20,800 nucleotides of DNA from JBHEMT01 sp046262435 (GTDB lineage Bacteria; Chloroflexota; Dormibacteria; Aeolococcales; Aeolococcaceae), in the NCBI GenBank assembly GCA_046262435.1, contig JBHEMT010000155.1:1-20800 (forward strand), read 5' to 3'. Below are positions 1 to 7,336 of this stretch, piece by piece; within the stretch, counting starts at the first letter, position 1; each line of letters opens with the position of its first letter. Under the pieces are notes generated by a model. The model searched no databases and was not told where the DNA came from. It saw only the letters and a program-made list of their open reading frames with translations. A program made the translations under genes and the position numbers.

Positions 1-671
1 GTCGGCACATACACTCCGGTCTCGGTGCGGGTCTCGCAGACCGAGCCGCCGGCGATCCCCACCCGGATGGCGTCGGCGCCCTGCTCCTCGAGCCAGCGGA
101 AGCCCTCCGCGCTGGCCACGTTGCCGGCGATCACGAACAGATCGGGATGGGTGCGCTTCACCCAGGCAAGCGCCTGCTGGGTCTGCACGTGGGCTCCGTT
201 GGCGGTGTCGAGACAGACGACGCGGCAGCCCGCGTGGTGGAGCGCATCGCACCGCGAGCGGTAGTCGCCGGTGACCCCGACGGCAGCCGCCAGCCGTCTC
301 CCATCGCCGCGCATCGACCCCAGCGCCGCGCCGAACTCGGCCACCTGGAACTCGATGCTGCCGAATCGATGGAGCACGCCGAGAGCGCCCTCCCCCGCCA
401 TGGCCTGGCACATTTCGCGCCCGCAGACGTCAGGCATCGGCGAGGCGAGGATGGGCACGGTGAGCCGCGCCCCGCCCAGCGCAACCTCAGGGTGCGCGTC
501 CATCCGGTGGGGCAGGGTCGAGACCACCCGGGGGACCAGACTGAGGTGGTCGAAATCCCAGGCCAGCGGGGCTGCGGCCTCGGTGGCCCGCGCGGTCGGC
601 AGCAGCTGCGTCTCCATCCCGCCATTGTCGGGGTCGGCCGGGAGGGCCTGCACGGGGTGGCTGGAGATCAC
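1..671 (-). CDS. IMP dehydrogenase / GMP reductase family protein, CBS-less (3' end cut by window)
   Basis: This is a TIM-barrel nucleotide oxidoreductase of the IMPDH/GMPR family, acting on IMP or GMP in purine interconversion. The N-terminal signature DFDHLSLVPR is followed by PILASPMPDVCG, then GVTGDYRSRCDAL, LDTANGAH, IAGNVASAEG and the active-site loop GGSVCETRTETG, whose Cys is about residue 212. There is no CBS pair: FGSIEFQVAEF runs within about 15 residues into AAAVGVTGDY, where classical GuaB has an insertion of about 100 residues. The loop is GIAGGSVCETR rather than the usual GPGSICTTR, so IMPDH versus GMP reductase cannot be decided. I chose the GTG at 669-671 because GAGG lies 6 nt upstream. 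An in-frame ATG at 615-617 is the alternative and would fit homologues that start close to the DFDH motif. It is the last gene of a minus-strand unit, 58 bp after the S51-like gene. The rest of the barrel lies beyond position 1. Confidence 0.8.
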   Translation of the reverse strand, partial: MISSHPVQALPADPDNGGMETQLLPTARATEAAAPLAWDFDHLSLVPRVVSTLPHRMDAHPEVALGGARLTVPILASPMPDVCGREMCQAMAGEGALGVLHRFGSIEFQVAEFGAALGSMRGDGRRLAAAVGVTGDYRSRCDALHHAGCRVVCLDTANGAHVQTQQALAWVKRTHPDLFVIAGNVASAEGFRWLEEQGADAIRVGIAGGSVCETRTETGVYVP

Positions 672-729
672 CGGCGACCTCAGGAGAGAAACGCCTCCAT
701 GCAGCGGTCGTCACCGCCGGACGTGGCGT

Positions 730-1440
730 TCACACTGGCGCCGGCACTCCGCTGATCGGCTCGCCGGCGGCGAAGCCGCGCGACTGACCGTCCCAGACGA
801 CGGTCACCGAGCCGGCACCCAGGGCCTGCCAGCCCGCCTCGTCGGTGTGCACCGCGGCGGTGCGTTCGTCGGCCCCGAGGAGCACCACCGCTGGGTCGGG
901 CATCGCCTCCAGCGCCGAGGGCAGCCAGCCGCGGCCGAAGGTGTCGTAGTGGGGAAGCACGGCGGTGCGGGGCACCAGCCCGAGGGCCTGCTGGTAGCGT
1001 CGCCGGCGCCGGTCCGGCCAGCTGGCCCGGAGGAGTACCCAGGCGGCCAGCCCCATCGCCCCGGCCGACGAGCCGCCCAGGGCGGCCCCGCCACGCCAGG
1101 CCGAGGCGATCGCCTCCCAGGACGGCGAGCCGAGCAACACCCGCACCACCGCGCCCGGGTCACCGCCCACGATGTAGAAGAAGCCCGCCTCGCTGGCCTT
1201 GGCCACGGTGGACTGGTGACGGGCCTCGGTTGCAGTGCGGAGCCGCAGCTCCTCCACCGTGAGCCCCAGGGTGGCGAACCAGCGCTGCGCATTTGCCACA
1301 GCCCGGTCGGGAGCATCGTGGGCGGCGGTGGCGATCACGTAGGCGGGACGGCCAGCCGCAGCCCCAACCAGGAGGCGATCCTGCGGCTCATTGCCGGGCT
1401 GGAGCTCGGCGCCTCCGGTCAGCACCAGCGGGCCGCTCAC
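730..1440 (-). CDS. Peptidase S51 / cyanophycinase-like serine hydrolase
   Basis: The 236-aa protein has the S51 layout (dipeptidase E, cyanophycinase): FFYIVGGDPGAV at about 88-98, the nucleophile elbow GGSSAGAMGL with Ser125, LPHYD with His164, and LLGADERTA with Asp191/Glu192 near the end, followed by a GxGSVTV-like strand. Family members cleave Asp-X dipeptides or beta-aspartyl-arginine bonds of cyanophycin. The usual GGDQ is GGDP here, so substrate preference may differ. The GTG start lies inside the stop of the upstream gene (GTGA, 4-nt overlap), which makes the two genes translationally coupled. The open frame extends further upstream but overlaps that gene and reads as low-complexity Arg/Gly/Pro. 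There is no signal peptide, so it is probably cytoplasmic. Substrate is unknown. Confidence 0.82.
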   Translation of the reverse strand: MSGPLVLTGGAELQPGNEPQDRLLVGAAAGRPAYVIATAAHDAPDRAVANAQRWFATLGLTVEELRLRTATEARHQSTVAKASEAGFFYIVGGDPGAVVRVLLGSPSWEAIASAWRGGAALGGSSAGAMGLAAWVLLRASWPDRRRRRYQQALGLVPRTAVLPHYDTFGRGWLPSALEAMPDPAVVLLGADERTAAVHTDEAGWQALGAGSVTVVWDGQSRGFAAGEPISGVPAPV

Positions 1441-2174
1441 CCCGGCTCCGTGCGGCTCGGCCGGTTGAGGGTGATCGAGGCACTGCGTACCCTGCCGTCC
1501 TCGCGCCAGCGCACGCTCAGGGTGTCCGCCTCCCGGCGCCAGCGAACGCCGCCCCGCGCCTCTGCCGGGATGCGCCCCGCCAGACCGCCGCGAAACCGCT
1601 GGGGAAGCGCCTCCCAGTCGCCCCGGGCTCCGCGGCGGGGCAGGCCGGTTTGGAACACGGTCCACACCGCGTCCGGAGCGAGCACCACGATGGCGTCGGC
1701 CTGCCCGGTGTCGATCAGCTCGAGCCCGTAGGGCGGCGGGGTGGATGCCGCCCAGGGGAGCCAGTAGAGGGTGCGTTCCTCGGCGACCCACCAGGCGTGC
1801 GGCTCCTCGCCCGGCAGATGGGGCATGCGCGCCGGGCGATGGTGGGCCGCGGCCACCCCCACCGCCACCGCTCCGACCCGCTCGCGCAGGCCGGCGTCAC
1901 CGTGGAGCCGGCCGTCATCTCCGGCGGCGGCGAGCAGGTCGCGAGCGGCGGCGGCGGGGTAGGCGTGGCGCACCAGGCCGAGTGACCCGTCGCGGACGCG
2001 CTCCCGGGCACCGGCACCGAGGTAGTCGTCCCAGGGGATGTCGACAGCCGCCGAGAGCACCTCGGCCCCCACCGCCTCGGCGGCGCTGCCATGCCGGGGC
2101 GGCGACGGGTCGGGCTCCTCGCCCGGAAGACCGCCCGGCCGGCTGATCACCACGCTCACAACCTGCCGGAGCAT
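1437..2174 (-). CDS. Unrecognised 245-aa protein coupled to the S51-like hydrolase
   Basis: I do not recognise a family. The start is an ATG at 2172-2174 (MLRQVVSVVISRPG), with GGTGG about 9 nt upstream. Longer in-frame starts would run into the divergent phosphoesterase gene. The first 35 residues are Pro/Gly-rich, followed by an acidic stretch (AAVDIPWDDYLGAGARERV), an alanine-rich helical segment with two His pairs (AHHRPARMPHLPGEEPHAWW), and an aromatic core (ERTLYWLPWA, DAVWTVFQTG). The C-terminal quarter looks like beta strands (VRWRREADTLSVRWREDGRV). There are no membrane segments or Cys-rich motifs. The 4-nt stop/start overlap with the S51-like gene argues that the two act together. 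Only 43 bp separate it from the divergent phosphoesterase start. Confidence 0.7.
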   Translation of the reverse strand: MLRQVVSVVISRPGGLPGEEPDPSPPRHGSAAEAVGAEVLSAAVDIPWDDYLGAGARERVRDGSLGLVRHAYPAAAARDLLAAAGDDGRLHGDAGLRERVGAVAVGVAAAHHRPARMPHLPGEEPHAWWVAEERTLYWLPWAASTPPPYGLELIDTGQADAIVVLAPDAVWTVFQTGLPRRGARGDWEALPQRFRGGLAGRIPAEARGGVRWRREADTLSVRWREDGRVRSASITLNRPSRTEPG

Positions 2175-2217
2175 AGCCGCGAGCCACCACCGGTCCCGGC
2201 TGAGCAATCCTGCAACG

Positions 2218-2712
2218 GTGCGGATCGCCGTCATCGCCGACACCCACCTGCCACGCCGGGCGCGAGACCTGCCGCCCTCGGCGTGGCAGACGGTTCGGTC
2301 CGCCGACGCCGTGATCCACGCCGGTGACGTGGTCGCCGACAGTCTGCTCGACCGCCTCGAGGCGGAGCGCCCGCTGCACGCGGTGCGGGGCAACAACGAC
2401 ACCGGCCTGCTGCGGCTCCTCCCCGAGCGTCTCGACCTCCGCCTCGAGGGCGTCGAGGTGGGCGTGGTGCACGACGCCGGCCCGACGGCCGGCAGGCGGG
2501 GCCGGTTGCGCGCGCTGTTCCCTCGGGCCCGGGTGGTGGTCTACGGGCACAGCCACATTCCCGTCGTCGACGACGAGGGCGGACTGCTCCTCCTCAACCC
2601 CGGCTCGCCAACCGACCGGCGACGCATGCCCTTCTTCACCATGGCAGTTCTGGACATTACCGGCAGCAGCGTGACCGCTCGGCTCGTCGACCTCGGCCTG
2701 GAGCGCGCCTGA
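2218..2712 (+). CDS. YfcE/MJ0936-type metallophosphoesterase
   Basis: The 164-aa protein is a compact calcineurin-like phosphodiesterase. It carries all the metal-binding motifs of the family: IADTH (Asp8, His10), HAGDVV (Asp37), RGNND (Asn59, Asp61; the family's GNHD with Asn for His), VVHDAG (His85) and GHSHIP (His111, His113), followed by LLNPGSPT. Relatives hydrolyse phosphodiesters with two metal ions; the physiological substrate is usually unknown. The GTG at 2218 was chosen because it directly precedes the conserved first strand (RIAVIADTH). The longer open frame upstream overlaps the divergent gene. It is convergent with the malic enzyme gene, with a hairpin between them. Confidence 0.87.
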   Translation: MRIAVIADTHLPRRARDLPPSAWQTVRSADAVIHAGDVVADSLLDRLEAERPLHAVRGNNDTGLLRLLPERLDLRLEGVEVGVVHDAGPTAGRRGRLRALFPRARVVVYGHSHIPVVDDEGGLLLLNPGSPTDRRRMPFFTMAVLDITGSSVTARLVDLGLERA

Positions 2713-2736
2713 CGCCCGCACCCCGAACCACCGTCG

Positions 2737-2765
2737 AGCCCCGGACGGCAAGGCGGCCGGGGGCT
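2737..2765. terminator. Bidirectional hairpin between convergent genes
   Basis: AGCCCCGG (2737-2744) pairs with CCGGGGGCT (2757-2765) with one bulged G. It lies between the phosphoesterase stop (2712) and the malic enzyme stop (2771). There is no T-tract on either side, so termination would rely on the strong GC stem. Confidence 0.45.
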
Positions 2766-2770
2766 GCCGC

Positions 2771-4213
2771 CTATGGGTCCGTGTGGTGCAGCGGGTCCTG
2801 CATCGCCGGTCGCGCTTTGGCCAGGCCGGCGCGCTTGGCCTCGGCGCTGACGGCGGCCGCAACCGCCGGCGCCACGCTGCGGTTGAAGACCGAGGGTACG
2901 ATGTACTCCGCCTGGAGGCTCTCTCCGGCGACGATATCGGCGATCGCGCGGGCGGCGGCGAGCTTCATTCCGTCGGTCACCTGGCGCGCCCCGCAGTCGA
3001 GCAGGCCGCGGAAGAAACCGGGGAAGCAGAGAACGTTGTTGATCTGGTTGGGATAGTCGCTGCGGCCCGTCGCCATCACCGCGATCAGGCCCTCCGCGTC
3101 GGCCGGGTTGATCTCAGGGTCGGGGTTGGCAAGGGCGAAGACAATCGCCCGGTCGGCCATCCGGGCCACCAGCTCGCGGGTGAGCAGGCCGCCGGCGCTG
3201 GTACCGAGGAAGACATCGGCGCCGTCCAGCGCCTCAGCGAGGGCACCTCGGATCCGCCGCGGGTTGGTGTGCTGCAGGTACCACCGGTGCGCTTCTCCGG
3301 GGGTGTTGTCGTTCTCATGAAGGATCCCCAGGCGGTCGACGCCGACAATGTCGCGCACCCCCGCCGCGAGCAGCAGGCGGGTGCAGGCGGTGCCCGCCGC
3401 GCCGGTGCCGAGCACCACGATGCGCACCTCGTCGAGCTGCTTGTCCACCACCCGCAGGGCATTGGTCAGCGCCGCCATCACCACCACCGCGGTGCCGTGC
3501 TGGTCGTCGTGGAAAACCGGGATATCGAGGGACTCACTGAGCCGGCGCTCCACCTCGAAGCAGCGCGGTCCGCTGATGTCCTCAAGGTTGATGCCGCCGA
3601 ACACCGGGCTGATTCGCTCCACGGTGGCGACGATCTCGTCGACATCGGTGGTGTTCAGGCAAATCGGAAAGGCGTCCACTGCACCGAACTCCTTGAAGAG
3701 CATCGCCTTGCCCTCCATCACCGGCAGTGCGGCCAGGGGCCCGATGTCGCCAAGACCGAGGACGGCGGTCCCGTCGGTGACGATCGCCACCGTGTTGCGC
3801 TTGATGGTCAGGTTGCGCGCCCGCTCGGGCTGCTCGGCGATGGCCAGGCACACCCGGGCGACGCCAGGGGTGTAGACCATGGAGAGGTCGTCGCGGGTCT
3901 TGACCGGCAGCTTGGGCTCGACCGAAATCTTGCCGCCCAGGTGGGCGAGGAAGGTGCGGTCGCTGTACTCGAGGACGGTGACGCCGTCGAGGTGGTGCAG
4001 CGCCTGGACCAGCTGCTCGGCGTGATTCGCGTCGGCCGCGAGCACGGTGACGTCGCGGATGATTGCGTCGCGCTCCACCCGCACAATGTCGATCGCGCGA
4101 AGGTCACCACCGAGGCTGCCGAGGGCGGTGGTGAGCACGCCGAGCGTGCCCGGCCGGTTGAGCAGGCGGCACCGGGCGGTGAAGGCGAAACTGGCCGAGG
4201 TGTGCTGCTGCAT
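2771..4213 (-). CDS. NAD(P)-dependent malic enzyme with N-terminal ACT domain
   Basis: The 480-aa protein catalyses oxidative decarboxylation of malate to pyruvate and CO2. Residues about 12-85 form an ACT regulatory domain ([20 protein letters not shown], then [12 protein letters not shown]). The malic N-terminal domain follows: [11 protein letters not shown] with the catalytic Tyr, [26 protein letters not shown] with the catalytic Lys. Metal ligands are seen in [14 protein letters not shown] and FHDDQHGT. The nucleotide-binding domain has [11 protein letters not shown], and ALANPDPEI and [10 protein letters not shown] close the active site. This short bacterial malic enzyme with a leading ACT domain is common in Gram-positive lineages, where ACT usually senses a small metabolite. 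Cofactor (NAD or NADP) cannot be read. The ATG at 4211-4213 has TGAGG 5 nt upstream. A TACTCT box 9 nt before the ATG could alternatively give a near-leaderless transcript. Confidence 0.95.
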   Translation of the reverse strand: MQQHTSASFAFTARCRLLNRPGTLGVLTTALGSLGGDLRAIDIVRVERDAIIRDVTVLAADANHAEQLVQALHHLDGVTVLEYSDRTFLAHLGGKISVEPKLPVKTRDDLSMVYTPGVARVCLAIAEQPERARNLTIKRNTVAIVTDGTAVLGLGDIGPLAALPVMEGKAMLFKEFGAVDAFPICLNTTDVDEIVATVERISPVFGGINLEDISGPRCFEVERRLSESLDIPVFHDDQHGTAVVVMAALTNALRVVDKQLDEVRIVVLGTGAAGTACTRLLLAAGVRDIVGVDRLGILHENDNTPGEAHRWYLQHTNPRRIRGALAEALDGADVFLGTSAGGLLTRELVARMADRAIVFALANPDPEINPADAEGLIAVMATGRSDYPNQINNVLCFPGFFRGLLDCGARQVTDGMKLAAARAIADIVAGESLQAEYIVPSVFNRSVAPAVAAAVSAEAKRAGLAKARPAMQDPLHHTDP

Positions 4214-4234
4214 GCGCGCGCCTCAGAGTAGCTG

Positions 4235-4248
4235 GTGGCCCGCGCCAC
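4235..4248. other. Small hairpin in the chaB - malic enzyme gap
   Basis: GTGGC (4235-4239) and GCCAC (4244-4248) form a 5-bp stem with a 4-nt loop in the 52 bp between the ChaB stop and the malic enzyme start. It is too weak to call a terminator with confidence, so read-through from chaB into the malic enzyme gene remains possible. Confidence 0.2.
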
Positions 4249-4265
4249 TCAGGCTTCCCGCTCAG

Positions 4266-4631
4266 CTACTGCCTGCGGGCGATCGCCCTGGCGAGGTCGG
4301 TCTTGCTCATGCTCGAACGGCCCCGCACCCCAAGGTCACGGGCCCGGGCCATCAACTCCGCCTTGGTATGGCCGACGACATCGACGCCGCCGAAGGTCTC
4401 CGGCGGTCGTCCGGGCTCAGGCGCCGGATCGGAGGGGCCGCGCGCCGGCTTGGGTTCCCAATGGTCGCCCACCTTCTCGAACGAGTGCTTGACCGCAGCG
4501 AACGCGGTGCGGCGGGCGCGCTCCCCCTCTCCGTACTCCTGGACAGCGCTGTCGCGGGTCTTGGTGAAGGTTCGCTGCGCCTTGGCCGGGGAGCGGCGCA
4601 GGGTGCCGGGCAGTTCATCCTTGGCGGGCAT
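4266..4631 (-). CDS. chaB: ChaB family protein with C-terminal SAP/Rho-N-like motif
   Basis: The 121-aa protein begins with a ChaB domain (residues 1-61: MPAKDELPGTLRRSPAKAQR, then TKTRDSAVQEYGEGERARRTAF, HSFEKVGDHWEPK). A Pro-rich linker (62-82) follows. The C-terminal helix-extended-helix motif (TKAELMARARDLGVRGRSSM, then SKTDLARAIARR, about 89-120) resembles the SAP/Rho N-terminal fold that binds nucleic acid. ChaB was named as a regulator of the cation antiporter ChaA, but fusions with this tail suggest a DNA- or RNA-associated role. The start at 4629-4631 is well supported by GGGAGG 6 nt upstream. A good promoter lies 47 bp further upstream. The open frame continues upstream through that promoter but is not coding-like there. 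Confidence 0.88.
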   Translation of the reverse strand: MPAKDELPGTLRRSPAKAQRTFTKTRDSAVQEYGEGERARRTAFAAVKHSFEKVGDHWEPKPARGPSDPAPEPGRPPETFGGVDVVGHTKAELMARARDLGVRGRSSMSKTDLARAIARRQ

Positions 4632-4677
4632 CGACGTCCTCCCTAGCCTGCGGGGTTCGCGACCACAGTAAGGACCC

Positions 4678-4706
4678 GGTATACCCAACGGGACCAGGGG
4701 GCTCAA
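4678..4706 (-). promoter_or_regulatory. Predicted sigma70-type promoter of chaB
   Basis: On the minus strand TTGAGC (4701-4706) and TATACC (4678-4683) are separated by 17 bp, close to the TTGACA/TATAAT consensus. The transcript would begin near 4671 and have a leader of about 40 nt before the chaB ATG. The -35 box sits in the loop region of the hairpin that follows the helicase gene. Confidence 0.5.
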
Positions 4707-4727
4707 TCCCCGGAACCGCGTTGGGTA
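4682..4727. repeat. Two-tier inverted repeat after the helicase gene
   Basis: TACCCAACG (4682-4690) is perfectly complementary to CGTTGGGTA (4719-4727). Inside lies a second stem, GGGG (4697-4700) with CCCC (4708-4711). It begins 12 nt past the helicase stop on the minus strand, so it may be the helicase terminator, but there is no T-tract. Because it also encloses the chaB -35 box, it could equally be an operator. Confidence 0.45.
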
Positions 4728-4739
4728 CGTGGTGCCCCC

Positions 4740-6086
4740 TCAGCTTCCGGAGGCGGGCCGGCGAGCGGCGGGCCGGGAGGACGAGGGCCCGCGACCACGC
4801 CACTCGGTGGTACGCGGTCGCGAGCGGCCGGCGGGCTGGGCTCCGGGGCGTCCGGCAGGCTGGCCACCGGAGCGTACCGATGGCTGTCGGGCACCCTGGC
4901 GGTTGAGCATCGGACGGCGCTGGAAGCCGGGCTGCTCGACCGGGTCGGCGGTGTACTCCCAGGTACCACTGTCGAGCAGCTTGGCCGCGTCGACGTGGCG
5001 CACGGCGGGAGCTCCCAGGCGGCGCAGCTTGCGCCACTGGTCGGCGTCCTCGGCGCTCACCAGCGTCAGCGCCCGACCCTGCGCGCCGTTGCGCGCGGTG
5101 CGGCCATTGCGATGGGTCAGCCATTCGGCCGTGTCGGGCAGCTCGTAGTTGACCACCAGGGCCACGTCGGAGACGTCGATCCCGCGGGCGGCGACGTTGG
5201 TGGCCACCAAAACCGAGGTCTGGCCCTTGCGGAAAGCTCCGATGGCACGGTCGCGGGCGTTCTGCGAAAGGTTGCCCTGCAGCTCGCTGGTGGTGTGACC
5301 GATCCGCTCCAGGTCACGGGCCAGCTTCTTGACTCCGTGCTTGGTGCGATGGAAGACGATCGCCGGCCCCTTGTGGAGGTCGAGCAGGCGGCTCAGCTGG
5401 TCGACTTTGCGCTCGCGATCGACGCGCATCAGCCCGTGCTCCAGGGTCGGCTCGGCGCTCGGCGCAACCTGTACCCGCGCCGGGGCGGTGAGGTGCTTGG
5501 CGATCATCGTCTGCACCCACTCGGGCATGGTGGCCGAGGCGAGCACGGTCTGCCGGTCGCCACGCGGCGGCATCGAAGCCATGATCCGCTCCACGTCCTT
5601 GGCGAAGCCCTGGTCGAGCATCTCGTCGGCCTCGTCGAGCACCAGGTACCGGGCTGCAGCAAGCTTCAGCGCCCCCTGGTTGATAAGGTCAAGAAGCCGG
5701 CCCGGGCAGCCGATGACGACGTCGACGCCGCGACGCAGGTCACCGAGCTGGACGCCGTAGCCGACGCCGCCGATCACCAGGGTGTGGCGCAGCTGCGGGT
5801 CGAGCATGGTCAGCACGGCACGGATCTGAGTGCCGAGCTCGCGGGTGGGAGCGATGATCAGCGCGCGCGGGGGCGCGCCACGACGGGGGCCGCCCAACTG
5901 CTCGATCAGGGGCAGCAGGAAGGCGAGGGTTTTCCCGGACCCGGTCGGCGCCTGGATGACACAGTCTTGGCGCTGCAGAAGCGGCGGCAGCGCCTGCTCC
6001 TGCACCGGAAGCGGACTGCTCAGCTTGTGCTGGTCGAGGATGGCAAGCGTGCGCGGACGCACGCCGAGATCGGCGAAAGTGGACAT
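4740..6086 (-). CDS. DEAD-box ATP-dependent RNA helicase
   Basis: The 448-aa protein unwinds RNA duplexes using ATP. All core motifs are present: Q motif region (PLPVQEQALPPLL), Walker A APTGSGKT (Lys52), Ia APTRELGTQ, CPGRLLDL, II DEAD (151-154), III SAT (184-186), IV AIVFHRTKHGVKKLA, V TNVAARGIDVSDV, and VI HRNGRTARNG. Motif VI is slightly unusual (HRNGRTAR instead of HRxGRxGR). The last 80-90 residues are low-complexity Arg/Gly/Pro/Gln/Ser, typical of RNA-binding tails. The ATG at 6084-6086 was chosen because homologues start just before the FxxLG element (MSTFADLG) and AGGGAA lies about 9 nt upstream. An in-frame start at 6173 would add a poorly conserved extension. The nearby cold-shock protein suggests a shared role in RNA remodelling, though the genes are not in one operon. 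Confidence 0.93.
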   Translation of the reverse strand: MSTFADLGVRPRTLAILDQHKLSSPLPVQEQALPPLLQRQDCVIQAPTGSGKTLAFLLPLIEQLGGPRRGAPPRALIIAPTRELGTQIRAVLTMLDPQLRHTLVIGGVGYGVQLGDLRRGVDVVIGCPGRLLDLINQGALKLAAARYLVLDEADEMLDQGFAKDVERIMASMPPRGDRQTVLASATMPEWVQTMIAKHLTAPARVQVAPSAEPTLEHGLMRVDRERKVDQLSRLLDLHKGPAIVFHRTKHGVKKLARDLERIGHTTSELQGNLSQNARDRAIGAFRKGQTSVLVATNVAARGIDVSDVALVVNYELPDTAEWLTHRNGRTARNGAQGRALTLVSAEDADQWRKLRRLGAPAVRHVDAAKLLDSGTWEYTADPVEQPGFQRRPMLNRQGARQPSVRSGGQPAGRPGAQPAGRSRPRTTEWRGRGPSSSRPAARRPASGS

Positions 6087-6399
6087 TCGATGGTTCCCTG
6101 AGGGCCCAACGCTGCTGCGTCGAACCTCGTCCCCTGCTCTGGACTGCGATGTAAACCGGATTCTTGAGGACACCGCGCGGCGGGGAGAAGGATCACCAAG
6201 ATGGCTGTCCCGATGAGTCGGAACGTCATCACCCTATCAGGTGGCACGGGATTGCGGGTCACGGGGATGCGGCAACGGAGTTGCGCGGGCGTCCTCGGAT
6301 GGCGACGCCGGAGCGCGCGCATGGTGGGGCCCGCACGGTTCACAACCCGTGCTCTCGACACCGACTGCGAGCCCGACGCGCGCGCCGATTGGCGCCGCC
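6087..6399. other. Intergenic region between helicase and aldo/keto reductase genes (313 bp)
   Basis: This should hold the helicase promoter and 5' leader and the reductase 3' end, both on the minus strand. A TGATAGGGT stretch (minus strand, about 6232-6240) looks like an extended -10 box but has no convincing -35. Apart from the hairpin at 6333-6352 I see no gene, repeat or RNA motif. Confidence 0.4.
6333..6352 (-). terminator. Hairpin downstream of aldo/keto reductase
   Basis: GCACGG (6333-6338) and CCGTGC (6347-6352) form a perfect 6-bp stem with an 8-nt loop, about 47 nt past the reductase stop on the minus strand. No T-tract follows. On the minus strand the loop reads GTTGTGAA, which mimics a His anticodon loop, but no tRNA can be folded around it. 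Confidence 0.3.
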
Positions 6400-7266
6400 T
6401 CAGAGCGCCCTGCGTTGCTCCTCCGTGAGGGAGAGCGCCGCCCCGGCGATGTTCTCCTCCAGGTGGGCCACCGACTTGGTGCCCGGGATCGGCAGCATCG
6501 CCGACGACCGGGCCAGCAGCCACGCCAGGGCGACCTGTGAGGGGGCGGCGTCGTGCTCCCTGGCGAGTCGGTCGAGGCGGTTGCCCGGCCGGGCCAGCTC
6601 CCCGGTGGCCAGGGGAAACCAGGGAATGAACGCGATCCCCTCACGCGCGCACTCGTCGAGCACGTCCTCGGAGTGACGGTCGGTGAGGTTGTAGCGGTTC
6701 TGCACGCTCACCACCTCGGTGTGACGGCGCGCCTCGGCCAGTTGCGCGATGGTGACGTTGGAGACGCCAATGTGGCGGATCTTGCCGGCCGCGCGGAGCT
6801 CGGTGAGCACACCGATGCTCTCGGACAGCGGCCAGTCGCCGCTCACGTTGTGCAGCTGGTAGAGGTCGATGCGGTCAACACGCAGCCGGCGCAGGCTGCC
6901 CTCGCAGGCGGCGCGGAGATGATCGGGACTGCGGTTCGCCTCCCAGCGTCCCGGCCCGGAGCGCTCGAACCCCGCCTTGGTGGCGATCACCAGGTCATCG
7001 GGGTAGGGATGGAGCGCCTCGGCAATCAGCTCCTCGCTGACGTGCGGGCCGTACGAGTCCGCGGTGTCGATGAGGGTGGTGCCCAGCTCCACGGCGCGGC
7101 GCAGAACCGCGATCGACGCGGCGTGGTCGCGCGGCGCGCCCCATACCCCCTCCCCGGTGATTTGCATGGCCCCGAAGCCGAGCCGGTTGACCCTCAGGTC
7201 TCCGATCAGGATGCTGCCCGCCGCCGCCGCGCTGAGATTGCCGTGCTCGATCGCCGTGCCCCCCAC
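6400..7266 (-). CDS. Aldo/keto reductase
   Basis: The 288-aa protein is an NADPH-dependent aldo/keto reductase that reduces aldehydes or ketones. The catalytic tetrad is visible: Asp67 and Tyr72 in TLIDTADSYG, Lys97 in VIATKAGF, His139 in DLYQLHNVS. IRHIGVSN, NRYNLTDR and the C-terminal cofactor segment PIPGTKSVAHLEENI complete the family signature. LGFGAMQITGEGVWG near the N-terminus matches the oxidoreductase subgroup related to YajO/pyridoxal reductases, whose natural substrates are uncertain. I chose the GTG at 7264-7266. An in-frame TTG at 7303-7305 would lie inside the palindrome and too close to the predicted transcription start. It is a single-gene unit with its own promoter and operator-like palindrome. 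Confidence 0.9.
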   Translation of the reverse strand: MGGTAIEHGNLSAAAAGSILIGDLRVNRLGFGAMQITGEGVWGAPRDHAASIAVLRRAVELGTTLIDTADSYGPHVSEELIAEALHPYPDDLVIATKAGFERSGPGRWEANRSPDHLRAACEGSLRRLRVDRIDLYQLHNVSGDWPLSESIGVLTELRAAGKIRHIGVSNVTIAQLAEARRHTEVVSVQNRYNLTDRHSEDVLDECAREGIAFIPWFPLATGELARPGNRLDRLAREHDAAPSQVALAWLLARSSAMLPIPGTKSVAHLEENIAGAALSLTEEQRRAL

Positions 7267-7288
7267 GTCTGCCTGTCCGGTGGCCCCG

Positions 7289-7310
7289 GGTGGTTGCTGC
7301 AGCAACCACC
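7289..7310. promoter_or_regulatory. Perfect 22-bp palindrome at the reductase transcription start (operator candidate)
   Basis: The left half GGTGGTTGCTG (7289-7299) is the exact reverse complement of 7300-7310. Its centre lies within a base or two of the predicted +1 of the reductase promoter and its edge overlaps the -10 box. This is the classical position for a dimeric repressor. No regulator gene lies next to it. Confidence 0.55.
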
Positions 7311-7336
7311 GTAGGGACCTTCCCCGCCGGGGTCAA
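7308..7336 (-). promoter_or_regulatory. Predicted sigma70-type promoter of the aldo/keto reductase
   Basis: On the minus strand TTGACC (7331-7336) and TACGGT (7308-7313) are separated by exactly 17 bp. Transcription would start near 7300, giving a leader of about 35 nt to the GTG start. The -10 box overlaps the edge of the palindrome at 7289-7310. Confidence 0.55.

Noticed and set aside
271..1731. 486-aa open frame on the plus strand opposite the nucleotide enzyme and S51-like genes
   Set aside because: It runs antisense across two genes with recognisable active-site motifs and has no family-like sequence itself.
1915..2862. 315-aa minus-strand open frame across the phosphoesterase
   Set aside because: It is antisense to a gene with all metallophosphoesterase motifs, and the translation is low complexity.
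2783..4231. 482-aa open frame antisense to the malic enzyme
   Set aside because: It is a composition shadow of the real gene. The protein is His/Gly/Arg-rich without motifs, while the opposite strand encodes a complete malic enzyme.
6020..6229. Minus-strand ORF beginning with a hydrophobic stretch (MTFRLIGTAILVILLPAARC) before the helicase
   Set aside because: It overlaps the helicase N-terminus in another frame, degenerates into Ser/Arg-rich sequence, and its start lies within the probable helicase promoter/leader.
6301..6420. tRNA-His-like element on the minus strand (loop TTGTGAA, GCTC...GAGC nearby)
   Set aside because: The anticodon-like stem has a mismatch with a 7-nt loop, no T-arm GTTCRA follows, and no acceptor stem can be formed. 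It is a plain hairpin.
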